Under the pieces are notes generated by a model. The model was not told where the DNA came from and did not search any database. It saw only the letters and a list, made by a program, of their open reading frames with translations. A stretch of 64,000 bases of DNA from Agapetus fuscipes. Lineage: Eukaryota; Arthropoda; Insecta; Trichoptera; Glossosomatidae. The stretch covers positions 10,935,229 through 10,999,228 of the forward strand of contig OX637356.1 of the NCBI GenBank assembly GCA_951799405.1. Reading direction: 5' to 3'. Positions 20,509-31,498 of the stretch are shown one piece after another; position 1 is the stretch's first letter, and each line of letters opens with the position of its first letter. The translations under genes were made by a program, and so were the position numbers.

Positions 20509-21035
20509 TCGGTGTTATGGCCGAGGGGGCCAAGTGGGCTGATCTTTCTAGCGTGTTTGGAATAGAACAACGTTGGTCCGATCCCCGCCTTGGTCATTTG
20601 ATCGTAACTTTGACCCTGGTTCTAATCTAATCTAATCTAAGTTGCAAAGATATGTTACATTGGAGATTCACATTGCATGCATTCCCACAACCAGACACGT
20701 ACAAGTTCGCCTACATTTGAACCTACAACATAAAAACCAAATCTCAAATGGACATACACCCTGCAACTCTTGCCGTCCTTCCCTGTAACAGGGGTGACAT
20801 TGGCAAAGTGAACCATTTTTCCAGCATGGGTGGTCAGCCGCATACCAACTTATAAGTCAAGGAACAACAGAGTTCAACAGATGTTATTGGGTAATAATTA
20901 ATGAATAATTCATTAATATAAACGATAATGAACTATTAATTGATGATATTAATACCTGTTTCTGGCCAGGCAGAATACGTTAGTGAATTGCATTCCTCTT
21001 CACAAATCTATTTTCTTAAAAAAAAAAAAAAAGAC
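20509..21035 (+). mobile_element. SINE-C split by an RTE-tail insertion
   Basis: Head and B box (gtcggtgttatggccgaggg, ttggtccgatccccgcc) lie at 20509-20620. The rest (caacagatgttattgggt, ttaatacctgtttctggcc, aattgcattcctcttcac, poly-A) lies at 20870-21035. In 9203-9463 the two parts are contiguous (ccctggttgaacagatg, reverse strand), so the tail at 20621-20862 is a later insertion. Confidence 0.8.
20621..20862 (-). mobile_element. RTE 3'-tail repeat inside SINE-C
   Basis: Starts ctaatctaatctaatctaag and ends aacttataagtcaagg. Complete unit with the common 5' end. Confidence 0.85.
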
Positions 21036-21768
21036 GCAATTTATTGAGGTCTTCCTACACCACGGCTTCCACAATTTGTCACCGCTCACATGATAGTAAC
21101 GTATGCCCTAGTAGCGCTAGTTGACGACAAGAGGTCAAAGAAATTAAAAAGTCGAGACCTTAGTTAATTGCTTGATCAACGAGGCGGACTAACCCTGATG
21201 AAACTATGTTATCCCGTACTTTATAATGCAATAATTATAATGTTAGGCTTTTTAAGCGGGTTCTATTTAATTAAAATTGCTGGTTATTTATTTCACACAA
21301 TTTATTTTATCACTTTCGGTTCAGAGTTACATTTGCACAGTATGCTTCGACGGTTGAGATATTTCTGAAGCTACATGGAATTTCGGTACTTAATTTATAC
21401 TAAAAATAAAGATCATTCTCGAAATCTGGAGAATCGCTACTTGGGTAACGCCGTTTAAATTTGTACCATAACTGTCGACCGGCAAGATTCAAGAAAACGA
21501 AAACATCGTGAGTTAAATTAAGGTCTATTCAAAATGACGGACAGGTTCGAAAAATTAGGTTTTTTTACATTTCGACATCTCATTTCTTTTTTCGACGACG
21601 AATACAAGATTTTATAGCAGTTCGTAAACACTGTTCAGTAAAAAATATAAGAGCACCATTTTGAATGTCTATAAATATGAATGTTGTTTGTCTATGAATG
21701 TTTAATAAAAATATGAATACGCACATTTAATAACTACCTAAAATCGTTCGTTTATTGTATTTCAATAA
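21036..21768. other. No gene seen
   Basis: No motif-bearing frame, no recognised repeat. A 66-codon frame at 21168-21368 is unremarkable. Confidence 0.35.
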
Positions 21769-21990
21769 GTTTCCTTGACTTATAGGTTAGTATGAAGCTG
21801 ACCACTCAAACTGTAAAAAATGGTTCACTTTACCAATGTTACCATTGTGTCAGGTAAGGTCGGCAAGAGTTGCAGGGTTTATGTTCATTTGAGATTGGGT
21901 TTTATATTGTAGGTTCACATGCAGCATGTTTAAGTACGAACTTAAAGTCTTAAATGCAATATATTTTTGTAACTTAGATTATAGATTATC
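21769..21990 (+). mobile_element. RTE 3'-tail repeat, internal deletion
   Basis: Begins ttccttgacttataggttag and ends taacttagattatagatta. About 25 bp around the gcatt block are missing. Confidence 0.8.
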
Positions 21991-23102
21991 ATAGATTTAG
22001 ATAAAAAGGCAATGTTTTTTTTTGCGTACATTTTTCACAGTATCCAGCACCGATATAAAAATTAGGTACCTCTGTGGTCCAAATTTCATTTAATCGTTTA
22101 GCCCACAGATCACGGAATAAACCTTTTTGCTATTTTGAATAACAAACATCCAATGGTGCATTTAAAATATTAATAGCATGTAGTAAGGTTGATTAGATAG
22201 TTTTATGTTTCAATTAGGTACGTAAATGTTATTTGTTAGTCAACCATAAATTAACGGTAAGTAGGTGTATTTTTTTAAACCTACGTGAATACACCTTAAT
22301 ACTGGTAACATACGGTAAAGATTGTAAATAAAAAACCGCCCGACATTACCTTAAACTTGTGCCATTTGAAAAATAATACTGTCAGCAATGATAAAAACAT
22401 ACAATCATTAGAAGAATTAATGAATCTAAGTAAAAAATATACAACTGACAACATATTCGAATACATACCTTAATAATGCCAAGCTAACTTCCACTCAAAA
22501 CACACACGACAAATTCCCGAGTCTGATGTAAACGTTCTCAAAAGAAAATGAAGGTATCGAATGAGTTTTTTTGTGTTGTCCACACTACATCAAAGAGTTA
22601 CCATACGTGAACAAATACTTAAGATTGCAAGATTTTTCTCAGTTCCAATGGAATTGGTAACATACTAAAAGAAAAATTTCGGAGCCAAAAATGGAGACAA
22701 CCCTTAGCAATCAATATTTCGTGTTTAAATAAGTAAATATTATTGTGGCTAGTACAGAAAATGAAAGATACGTTACTAAGGTATATGCAAAAATACTCAA
22801 CTTTAAAAACGTTTGACTATTTTGATCGTATCATGCCATCAAAGGGTCAAAAACGGGTTGCGGACATGTAAAATTTGTATGTGAATGGAAAAAAGGCGTT
22901 TTTGTTTTATTTTTTAATTACATCGCCACTTAATGCTTTTTGCAGTTTTTTTTTGTATTTCGATACGCTTTTTATATACTTTACTCTGATAATTTTAGAA
23001 TTCAGTAGAGATCACCAGTTTTTATGAAAAAGCTGAAAATCATTAGGGGACACACGCACAAGACAAAAGGTACAAATTTCGACGGCGCGGCGATACCCAC
23101 TT
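21991..23102. other. No gene seen
   Basis: More than 1.1 kb of AT-rich sequence with no coding signal and no repeat I recognise. Confidence 0.4.
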
Positions 23103-23168
23103 ACCTATAGAGGGTTCTTGAGGTGTGATACACACAAAAACAGCGCTCACCAAATAAATCATCCTAAT
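23103..23168 (+). mobile_element. SINE-B 3' fragment
   Basis: tagagggttcttgaggtgtg followed by aaaaacagcgctcacc and aataaatcatcctaat. Only the last 65 bp of the family. Confidence 0.75.
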
Positions 23169-23655
23169 ATTATTACCACCTTGCTAGATATTTACCAGAA
23201 CATTCGATTCAACACTTAATTAATCTCGAAAAAATACAAATTACCTACCTAAGCGTAGTCTTATTATTGCACTAACACAGACTTTATTATAACTCACACA
23301 GAAAAACCAAACACACTACCAGTATCCTGTATATTCGTAACAATAATGAAATCTTTGCTGTAATAAATGAACGAAAATGAAAACCATGTTTTTTTTAACT
23401 ACGCAATGGTCGAACGGACTTGAACACGTACTGTAAAAAATGGTGGTGTCATCCCTGTTTTAAGGAAGGTTGGCAAGAGCTATGATAATATAAGCCATTT
23501 TGTAAAACAAAAAACATATTGCTGTATTTCGTTCTATACAACTCTTACGTAAGTGAAGGTCCTTTTATATTGAAGGCACTCGGAAGTTTCGACGGAAATC
23601 TTTCGGGCAACTCTTACAAAAAACCTTATAATTCTCAGAGGAATAACTTGAATAT
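23169..23655. other. No gene; possible tail trace
   Basis: A poor match to the RTE tail lies at about 23427-23500 (actgtaaaaaatggtgg, ggaaggttggcaagagc). The rest has no recognised content. Confidence 0.3.
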
Positions 23656-23659
23656 ATCT

Positions 23660-23922
23660 TGTAACGAGATGGATTTGTTTGTTAGGTAAAATGGAACATG
23701 AGATTTGAATTTGAATGAAAAGGAAAACAAAAGAATATAAAAAAGAGAGGAGAAGCTTGCCAGGCGGGATAGCCACAAGCCTGTGTAATTAAGAATAAAG
23801 AATATTATTGTGCTGTGGTTAATTGTGTATACATTGTGAAAGAAATAAAAGTAAACATATTAAAGTGTGTATGTTATATTATTAATTGTGTCAATCAGCA
23901 GGACAGAAGAAAAACCCTCACA
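23660..23922 (+). repeat. 5' LTR
   Basis: 263 bp from tgtaacgagatgg to aaaccctcaca. Likely promoter TATA box at about 23736 (tataaaaaag) and poly-A signal aataaa at about 23793, giving a short R region. Matches the 3' LTR base for base by eye. Confidence 0.95.
23736..23743 (+). promoter_or_regulatory. LTR TATA box
   Basis: tataaaaa lies about 75 bp inside the LTR and about 55 bp before the aataaa signal, the spacing expected of U3 and R in short LTRs. The same motif is present in the 3' LTR. Inferred from position only. Confidence 0.5.
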
Positions 23923-23924
23923 TT

Positions 23925-23938
23925 TTGGCGCCCAACGT
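23925..23938 (+). promoter_or_regulatory. Primer binding site, tRNA-Lys type
   Basis: ttggcgcccaacgt begins three bases after the LTR. tggcgcccaacgt is the start of the classical tRNA-Lys-1,2 primer site used by several retroelements. The match then ends (aaaag), so it is 13 bases long. Confidence 0.75.
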
Positions 23939-24417
23939 AAAAGAAAAATCTGTAAATGAAATTCCTATGAAGAAAATTTTCACAAACAAAAACAAACGAC
24001 AGTCAATTTCAACAAATGACATTGAAAACAATACAATATATGAAATGATTAAAATTGGACAGATTTATGGTTGTGAAAGCATCAACACGTTTAAAAGCTA
24101 GTGAAGACATCGACTTATACAATTAACAACAAGAAATTACAAGATTTGAAACGCTGTTTGAAAATATTGAAGGTGAGAGAATTCAAACTACCTACATTAC
24201 GTTCAGAAGAATGGAAATTCAAAAATCGAACGTCGCGGGAGAATGAAGAATGGATATGAACCAGTTTGTTTCAAATCAGTTTAGATAAATATATATAGAT
24301 GGTGTTATATTTCATTTGTATGAAAAAAATTTTTTCAATGAAATGATTTTTAATTGCATTATAATTTGCATCATAATTGATTCTTTTTTAATTGCATAAA
24401 TTGAAAATATACAGCAA
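23939..24417 (+). other. 5' leader of the LTR element
   Basis: About 480 bp between the primer site and gag, AT-rich with several upstream ATGs. A 71-codon frame (23886-24101) starts within the LTR and is probably not used. Packaging signals would be expected here but cannot be recognised by eye. Confidence 0.5.
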
Positions 24418-25362
24418 ATGACGAAATCTAAAAAAATAAATAATAAAAAGGATTTAGAAAGTAACACAATGGAGTCCATAAATTTTGATCCTCTCAAATT
24501 AAAAATATCTTTTAATGGTGAAAGTGAACCAAATGAATTTATAATAAGATTAGAAGAATTAGCCAAAGTCTACAAATTAAAATTAGATTATTTGGTAGAG
24601 TGTATGCCTATATTTTTAACAGATTTTCCGTTGACTTGGTACAGAGCAATTAACTGTGAATTTGATTGGAAAATTTTTAAAACCAAATTCTTACAACAAT
24701 TTGAAAAATATGACTTTCAAAGGAATCTTAAGTTAGAAATTTTAAATATGGTACAAGGTCATGATAATGCATCTGTTTATATTTTAAAGGTAAAATCAAA
24801 AAATAATTTATTAAATAAAAGAATGCATGATAAGGAACTTATGGACATAATAATTCATGGATTGTCAGAAAAATATGCAACTTTACTGACAACATCTGAA
24901 ATTAAAAATACAGAGGAATTATCTACAATATGTAGCAAGTTTGAATCATTTATAAAATTTAATGAATGTAAAAATTTAAATGTAATGAATGACATAAAAG
25001 AGAAAAATGTAATGCAAAAATGCAATTTTTGTAATAAATTAGGACATGATGAAATACATTGTTGGACTAAAAATAGAAAATTAGATTACATACAGAATAA
25101 ATGTAGAAGTTTCACAAATAATATAGTATGCTACTTTTGTAATAAAAGAGGACATGTGGAAAGAAATTGTTTTATAAAAAATGGAAATTTTAAAAAACAC
25201 ACAGTAATCTGTTACTCATGTAAACGTACAGGACATGTACAAAAAGATTGTTTTGTTAAAAATAAAAAAAGTGATTATACAGACAAAACAAAAATGAACA
25301 GAAATATAAATATACAAAACAGAACAAATACGACATACAATAGTAATTCAAAAAACTTGTAG
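24418..25362 (+). CDS. gag: Gag polyprotein of LTR retrotransposon
   Basis: This 314-residue frame encodes the structural protein that forms the cytoplasmic particle and packages element RNA. Residues 30-185 form the capsid-like region, with the usual retrotransposon Gag pattern PLTWYRAINCEFDWKIFKTK (71-90) and FLQQF after it. The nucleocapsid part has three zinc knuckles of exact form C-x2-C-x4-H-x4-C at residues 202-215 (CNFCNKLGHDEIHC), 238-251 (CYFCNKRGHVERNC) and 265-278 (CYSCKRTGHVQKDC), followed by a basic, asparagine-rich end. The start is the first ATG after stops in this frame. The last codons overlap the A AAA AAC frameshift heptamer, so a minority of ribosomes should make a Gag-Pol fusion. 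Three knuckles is more than the one or two usual in gypsy-type Gag. The frame is intact. Confidence 0.92.
   Translation: MTKSKKINNKKDLESNTMESINFDPLKLKISFNGESEPNEFIIRLEELAKVYKLKLDYLVECMPIFLTDFPLTWYRAINCEFDWKIFKTKFLQQFEKYDFQRNLKLEILNMVQGHDNASVYILKVKSKNNLLNKRMHDKELMDIIIHGLSEKYATLLTTSEIKNTEELSTICSKFESFIKFNECKNLNVMNDIKEKNVMQKCNFCNKLGHDEIHCWTKNRKLDYIQNKCRSFTNNIVCYFCNKRGHVERNCFIKNGNFKKHTVICYSCKRTGHVQKDCFVKNKKSDYTDKTKMNRNINIQNRTNTTYNSNSKNL
25350..25356 (+). promoter_or_regulatory. -1 ribosomal frameshift heptamer A AAA AAC
   Basis: In the gag frame the codons AAA AAC preceded by A form a canonical X XXY YYZ slippery heptamer, two codons before the gag TAG at 25360-25362. Slipping back one base enters a frame that is open from 25347 through pol. 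The previous stop in that frame (taa, 25344-25346) lies just upstream. A weak stem (ttgta with tacaa, 25357-25383) could follow; I cannot judge its strength. Confidence 0.8.
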
Positions 25363-28300
25363 ATAGTCGGCCTTCAGTACAAACACAAAAATCAGAAATG
25401 AAGAGCTGGCTTAATTTCATTCAAATTTTTAATAAAAATTATCAAATTGCACCACTCATTTTTGCTAAACAATTTGATAAAAGACCATTTTTAACAGTAA
25501 ATATTGAGAACAAAAATTTTACAGGTTTACTAGATTCAGGTGCATCTATTTCTGCAATCAATGAAAAAACATTTGATTATTTTTTACAAAGAAATTACAA
25601 AATTATAAAAACCCATGAAAATATCTCGTTAGCAAATGGTAAAAATATAAAAATACTTGGTAAAATAAATTTAGAGGTAAAATGTGACAATCAAATAAAA
25701 CATGTAGATTTTTATGTTTTACAAGGTTTACAACAAGACTTAATTTTTGGAATAGATTTTTGGATAAAATTTGAATTAGAACCGAGTTTAATAAGTAAAA
25801 TTACATATTCAAATAGCAAAAATATTAGTGAATTAGGTAAAATTACAAATAGAACTAAATTAACAGATAACCAATTACAGCAATTAAAAACAATAGAAAA
25901 TGATTTCAAGGACATCTCTTATGAAAAAATAGGCTTAGGATGCACAAACCTCATTGAACACAGAATTCAGACAGAAGGTCCTCCAATAAAACAAAAGTAT
26001 TATCCACTCAGTCCAGCAAGACAGAGACAGGTTAACACAGAGTTAGATAAAATGTTAAAAGAAGGTATAGTTGAACAATCCAAATCTTCGTGGTCCAGTC
26101 CTGTTGTGATTGTAATTAAAAAGGATGGAACGCCTAGATTTTGTTTGGACTCTAGAAGACTCAATGAAGTAACAAAACGAGATAACTATCCTATTCCAAA
26201 TTTAAATCAAGTTTTAGCAAATTTACGAAATGCCAAATATATCTCTTCAATAGATTTAAGCAAGGCGTTTTGGCAAATTCCACTAGAAGAATCGTCCAAA
26301 GAAAAAACTGCCTTCGTCGTACCAAATAGAGGGTTGTTTCAATTCACAAAAATGCCGTTCGGTTTAAAAAATTCAAGTTCTGAAACACAGCGTTTATTAG
26401 ACAAATTATTTGGACCTAAATTTGATACTAACATATTTTGTTATATCGATGACTTAATTATTATTAACGAAGATTTCAATTCACATTTAAATTTATTAAA
26501 ACAAGTTAAAAATATATTACAAGAAGCAGGGTTAACGGTAAAATTTTCAAAATGTGAATTTTGCAAAGATAGTTTAAAATATTTGGGATACATTATTGAT
26601 GAAAATGGATTAAGGCCAGATTCAAATAAAGTCAAGATTATAGAGGAATATCCTTCACCGAAAAATGTAAAACAACTACGAATGTTTTTAGGTTTGGTAG
26701 GATTTTATAGAAAAGTTATACGAAACTGCAGTGAGATATCATATCCACTAAATAAATTATTGAGAGGTAAAAAAGGTCAGAACAATTTTAATTGGTCAAA
26801 AGAATCTGAGGATGCATTTAATAATTTAAAATTAGCCTTAAGCACAGCCCCTGTATTAATATGTCCGGATTTCACAAAAGATTTTTTTTTACACACTGAT
26901 GCCAGTAAAAATCAAGTAGCTTCAGTATTAAACCAAAATATCAATGGGTCCGAAAAGCCAATAGCATATTTTTCAAGAAGTTTGACAGTTAGAGAACAAA
27001 ACTATTCGACATCAGAACGTGAGCTTCTTGCCATTGTAGAGTCAATTGAACATTTTCGATCTTATCTAGATGGGATGAAATTCAAGGTAATAACTGATCA
27101 TATGGCATTAAAATTCTTGAATAAAATATCAAATCCAACAGGTAGATTAGCAAGATGGGCCATGAGACTTTCACAGTATGAATTTGAGATTGAGCATAGA
27201 AAAGGGAAAGAACATACAGTGCCAGATGTATTATCTAGGATTCCTGGTACTAAAGAAATGGAAGTAATAAATTCAAATATTGCAGATCCTTGGTATAATA
27301 ATATCGCAGAAGGATGTACAAAAACACCACACAAATACAAAAAATTCAAAATGGTAGATAATAAATTATTTAAATTAATAAATGATGATAATCCTTTCAC
27401 AGAGGAATATAATTGGAAAGAGATACCTATTATAGACAATAGATTAACTATAATAAAGAATCATCATGATAATGGACATGTAGGTATTTTTAAAACTTAT
27501 AAATACATATCAAGATGTTACTATTGGAAAAATATGTATGCAGATATAAAAAGTTTTATAAATAAATGTCAAAAATGTAAAATGTATAAGCCGAATAATT
27601 TACCTCCAGCAGGAAAAATGGAAAATAGAAAAAGAGTGGATAGACCGTTAAAAATGCTGAGTATTGATTTGATAGGACCATTACCAAAATCAAGTACGGG
27701 CTATATACATATATTATCAATAATAGATGTTTTTACCAAATATTGTTGGTTATTTCCTTTAAGAAGAGCTACTACAGAAGAAATAGTAAAATTAATAGAA
27801 AATAAAATATTTTTAACAGAAGGAGTACCGCAAACGATAATAACAGATAATGGAAAGAATTTAAAGTCTAATGCATTTAAAGATTTTATGTACTCATATG
27901 GAGTACAGAAAATATTTTATACAACTTTATATACTCCCATGTGCAATAATGTAGAGACATATAATAGAACAATAGGATACACATTAGCTATTTTTGTTGA
28001 AAATGAACAAAGAAAATGGGATACTTTCTTAGATTCAGTACAAAGCATAATAAATAATACAGTCAATTTAGCAACAGGATACACACCTAATGTATTAGCA
28101 AGAGGTAGGGAGATTGTACTAAATGGTGAAATTCATGGTGAAATAGTAAATGATGAAATAGAATCAAAGGAAGATTTAGATAAATATAGAGATATGCATA
28201 AAGATAAAATGAAGGAATTAAACACATTATACAAAATTGTAACAGAAAATTTATGGGATGCATATAATAAAAATGCAAATTATTATAATAAAGGTAGATC

Positions 28301-28508
28301 AAATCGTGTCTATGATCAAGGGGATATTGTATGGCGTAAAAATTTCATACAATCAAATGCAGGGAAATACTTCTGTACAAAGTTGGCTCCAAAATTTGTC
28401 AAAGCCAGAATAGAAAAGAAAGTTAGCAAGATAGTCTATGTATTAAAAGATATAGACACAAATGTTATAAATAAATATCACATCAAGGACATAATCAAAT
28501 TAGATTAA
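25357..28508 (+). CDS. pol: Pol polyprotein (PR-RT-RH-IN)
   Basis: Made as a Gag-Pol fusion by -1 frameshifting; numbering below is from the first in-frame ATG at 25398 (1036 residues), which need not be a real start. Aspartic protease: LLDSGAS with DSGA at 46-49. Reverse transcriptase: CLDSRRLNEVT (249-259), IDLSKAFWQIPL (285-296), FGLKNSSSETQRLLD (321-335) and the catalytic YIDD (349-352). RNase H: LHTDASK with D501, E540/E542 in YSTSERELLA, D567 in ITDHMALKFL. Integrase: zinc site H690, H694, C724, C727; catalytic D757 (SIDLIG), D817 (ITDNGK) and E853 (NVETYNRT), an exact D-35-E spacing; C-terminal GDIVWRK module. All catalytic residues are present and there is no break. No chromodomain or envelope follows. 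Confidence 0.95.
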
Positions 28509-29137
28509 AAAAAAAAAAAAAAACATATTTTCATGTGTATGAAAAATTTGAGGTGATGAATGATACGGTGAAAGTTGATATAAAAGTGATCAGTGAAAGA
28601 ATGAATTATGAAATATTGCATGAATGAAGGTATGAAACATTAATTAAACAAAGTATTACATATGAAGGTAAAGTTTAAAAAAAAAAATTGATGGACTGAT
28701 AAATTTATTAATGAAAAATAAATTTGAAATAAATTTAAATATTGGGAAAGATGTGATACATGTTTAAAAAAAAAAAAAGTTATTTTAATGAATTGATTAA
28801 TAAACTGGTGAATGTTTATTATGTATTGTTATTTGATTATTTTGAATTGTTGAATCAAGTATTTAAAAAAAAATATTTGTTTATAATATTGAATATGAAA
28901 TTTGTGTTAAAAAAAAAATATATTAATTTTAGTATGAAAATAATTGGTATTGTTAAAAAAGGTATTAATGACTGAATAATGTATCAGAAACAGGTTTTTT
29001 TTTTTATTTTCATATTTTTGAAATTTATCCTTAAAATAAAACAAAATATGTGGCGCCGGCTGAGCATTATGATACATTATTTACTCATTGTAAAAGAAAA
29101 AAAAAAAAAAAAAAATTGGGAATGTTTTTTTTTTTAT
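28509..29137 (+). other. 3' untranslated region of the LTR element
   Basis: Very AT-rich, with many A runs. Short frames at 28760-28975 and 28979-29185 are low-complexity (runs of K, F, I) and do not resemble envelope: no signal peptide followed by cysteine-rich ectodomain. I see no gene here. Confidence 0.6.
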
Positions 29138-29150
29138 GAGAGGAAGGAGG
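29138..29150 (+). promoter_or_regulatory. Polypurine tract
   Basis: gagaggaaggagg lies five bases before the 3' LTR and is the only long G-containing purine run there. It is the expected plus-strand primer for LTR element replication. Confidence 0.75.
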
Positions 29151-29155
29151 TGTAT

Positions 29156-29418
29156 TGTAACGAGATGGATTTGTTTGTTAGGTAAAATGGAACATGAGAT
29201 TTGAATTTGAATGAAAAGGAAAACAAAAGAATATAAAAAAGAGAGGAGAAGCTTGCCAGGCGGGATAGCCACAAGCCTGTGTAATTAAGAATAAAGAATA
29301 TTATTGTGCTGTGGTTAATTGTGTATACATTGTGAAAGAAATAAAAGTAAACATATTAAAGTGTGTATGTTATATTATTAATTGTGTCAATCAGCAGGAC
29401 AGAAGAAAAACCCTCACA
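29156..29418 (+). repeat. 3' LTR
   Basis: 263 bp, same sequence as 23660-23922 by eye, followed by the atct target duplication. Confidence 0.95.
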
Positions 29419-29564
29419 ATCTCTAGTGAGATGCAAGCCGTACAATTCCAGGCATCCAAGGATAAAACTTTACGCCTAAAATCTACCATAGAGTTTGTAC
29501 TTCTTTTTTTCGTGCCACTTCTATCGAAGATTGGCGATCTACATATGATCTAAGTTTTCATATT

Positions 29565-29680
29565 AAAAAAGATGCATATTAAATGCATTCCCATGAGCAG
29601 ACACGTGTAAGTGTACGCTTACGCATGCCGAATGTGGACCTACAATATAAAAACCCAAATTTTAAATAAACATAAGCATC
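29565..29680 (-). mobile_element. RTE 3'-tail fragment
   Basis: Contains aaatgcattcccatgagcag, cgcttacgcatgccgaatg and acctacaatataaaaaccc on the reverse strand. Both ends are lost. Confidence 0.7.
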
Positions 29681-29945
29681 GCTGCTGCTCCGACGGCTTG
29701 GAATTCTCTTCCTGCGACCCTCAGGGAGCTGAAGACTGAGACAGCTCTTAGAAAAGGGCTCAAAACTCATTTTTTTCAAAAACTATTACAAACCGCCTTT
29801 GCAGTGACTTTAGTCACGAAAAGGCGCTATACAAGTGTTATTTATTATATATTGTATTGTTTGTGTATTAACACTGTGAAAATTCATATTGTTTAATTTT
29901 ATATATATATATATATATTTTTTATTTATTATTATTATTATTATT
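29681..29945 (+). pseudogene. L2/CR1-like ORF2 C-terminus and 3' UTR
   Basis: Reads IAAAPTAWNSLPATLREL then KGLKTHFFQKLLQTAF, the standard end of L2/CR1-type ORF2. The 3' UTR has aaaggcgctatacaagtg and ends in TA and ATT repeats at 29899-29945. It is a third subfamily, distinct from the 20-kb and 49-kb copies. Strongly 5'-truncated. Confidence 0.75.
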
Positions 29946-29946
29946 A

Positions 29947-30024
29947 AACATGGCTGACACCAGCAAAATGAACATTTTTTTTTACAGTTTGGGTGGTCAG
30001 CCTCATACCAACGTTTATGTGAAG
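29947..30024 (-). mobile_element. RTE 3'-tail, 5' portion
   Basis: acatggctgacaccagc to ggtggtcagcctcatacc on the reverse strand. Confidence 0.65.
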
Positions 30025-30294
30025 GCGATCATGATGGCAATTTTGACTTTGGATGCTGCGGCTCGAAACAGGGACTAGGTTCTTCTGCCGAATCGCATTT
30101 TTTCAGCCACGATGTCCTTCAGCGTCTCTGAGATCTTCTTAGTTCAATCCTACCATGTATGATAATATAATATACAGAGCTATTCACAACAAATTTGATC
30201 TATAGCTGATCCAAGGATCATCGCTTTATTTTGCAATGGATTTGCTGTGTATGAATAATACCGATAGTTCAACAAGATTGTATTACGTGACGAA
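30025..30294. other. Unclassified; short dispersed repeat
   Basis: At 30024-30075 gatcatgatggcaatttt and gatgctgcggctcgaaac match, in reverse complement, 40338-40400. The source element is unknown. Nothing else recognised. Confidence 0.4.
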
Positions 30295-30602
30295 TAGATT
30301 GGTATGAGGCTGACCCCTCATGCTTTAAAAACTTGATTCACTTCTGACAATGCAGACACACGAACAGGGAAAGCCTGCAAGAGTTTTATATACCGGCAAG
30401 GCATCTCACACTTCACAGAAAATAGAAAAATGAAAACTGGCCCCCTCGGTAGCTGGAAAACCCCCACTTCAACTGAAATGTTTGGCGTAAGGCCTACCCC
30501 CGTACCTGTTAAAATAAATACATAGGTTCCACTCGCCACATGCTACACTCTTCAGGGATAGCGCAGCAATAAGTTACACTATATATGTAGCTAAGTTGCA
30601 TT
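30295..30602 (+). mobile_element. RTE-tail piece joined to SINE-A 3' half
   Basis: 30295-30380 is a tail fragment (attggtatgaggctgacc). From 30425 the 3' half of SINE-A follows (ctggccccctcggtagctgg, aaataaatacataggttcc, tacactatatatgtagc). The tRNA-like head is missing. Confidence 0.7.
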
Positions 30603-31139
30603 TTGCGTTGCGTTTTTGGTATATTTTACTTGAGCCCCATATATTTTTTAAAACGCCATGGTAGATATTTAACGTTTATGTTTTATACTTATGAATCAGA
30701 TGGATTTGTAGGAATCCTATTGGTTACTTCACTTTCTAGGGATAGACGTCCATACTTGAAAGATAGTTTTACCTTGTTTCCAAACCAACATTGCTCTGGG
30801 CATCGTATTAAAAAAGTTTCCGCGGTTGAGAAGAGATTTCTTTTTTTTTATTCTATTCGCGTAGATATTAATTTTTGGAGAGGTTTTAAAGAGGACGAAA
30901 TAAAAATTGCGTTCGGCTAAACATCAAATAACTGAACGAATATTTAAAAAAAAATCTGACAGTCGATCGGGTTAATGACTAGAAAAAAATGCATTTGACT
31001 TTTTAAGCGCTAAGCAAGGGTTCGAGACCGACAAGTCTACGAAATTCCACTTAGCCGTCAAGCTTTTATTCCCATTTAAACAACTCGCAAAGAACGATCT
31101 TTCAGTATTTTTTACGCAGAATAAATTCAAACGCCTTAA
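30603..31139. other. No gene recognised
   Basis: A 105-codon frame (30603-30920) has no motif I know. It overlaps a dispersed repeat trace at 30645-30690 (acgccatggtagatattt, acgtttatgttttatac) also seen near 1780 and 40060, which argues against a host gene. Confidence 0.3.
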
Positions 31140-31385
31140 TAAAAAACATTCTCAATCAGTTCAGGTTATTCTTCTACCTCAGCCTTTCTCAGTCCACTCC
31201 TGAACGTAGGCCTCCTCCAATACGCTCCATTCGTGTATATTCGCTGCTGTGTTCAACCATCCTTTGCCTGCAGTTCTCTTGATGTCGTCCAGCCACCTCA
31301 GTTGGGGTTTCCCCACTCCCTGCTTGGACGATCTTTTTCAGCCACCTGTCATGGTCAACTTCAACAAGAGAAACTGACTGACTCA
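31140..31385 (-). pseudogene. Non-LTR retrotransposon ORF C-terminal relic
   Basis: With frame changes the minus strand reads RPSREWGNPN-like then RWLDDIKRTAGKGWLNTAA and EEAYVQEWTEKG, a well-known end of a class of insect non-LTR ORF2 proteins (RW.DDIK..AG..W...A..R..W...EEAY..QW). A relic of the same family, with intact LNTAADRQTWRR, is at 40655-40830. Confidence 0.7.
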
Positions 31386-31498
31386 CATGCTAAAAGCGAC
31401 TTTCCTTATATAGAGGTCTTGAGGTGTTCATTCGCAATGTTCCAATAAACTTTTTTAGTATACGAGTATTCTACGAACCTTTTATACATTCACATGAC

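Larger units (their letters stand above)
23656..29422 (+). mobile_element. Complete Ty3/gypsy-type LTR retrotransposon
   Basis: The element proper is 23660-29418 (5759 bp), flanked by the 4-bp target duplication atct at 23656-23659 and 29419-29422. It has two LTRs of 263 bp with no difference that I can see, TG...CA ends, a primer binding site, gag, a frameshifted pol in the order protease, reverse transcriptase, RNase H, integrase, a 650-bp 3' untranslated region, and a purine tract. There is no third ORF, so no envelope-like gene. Intact frames and matching LTRs indicate a very recent insertion that may still be able to move. Coding sequence is strongly AT-rich. The domain order and DD35E integrase exclude copia; clade within Ty3/gypsy is not decided. 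Confidence 0.95.

Noticed and set aside
23886..24101. Small ORF before gag
   Set aside because: It begins inside the LTR and covers the primer binding site; no motif, so a chance leader frame.
25712..28302. Minus-strand frames inside pol
   Set aside because: Shadows of the intact pol gene on the opposite strand.
28760..29185. Envelope-like ORF downstream of pol
   Set aside because: The frames are short, K/F/I-rich low complexity, with no signal peptide, cysteine pattern or furin-like site.
30603..30920. 105-codon plus-strand ORF
   Set aside because: Overlaps a dispersed repeat trace and shows no motif.
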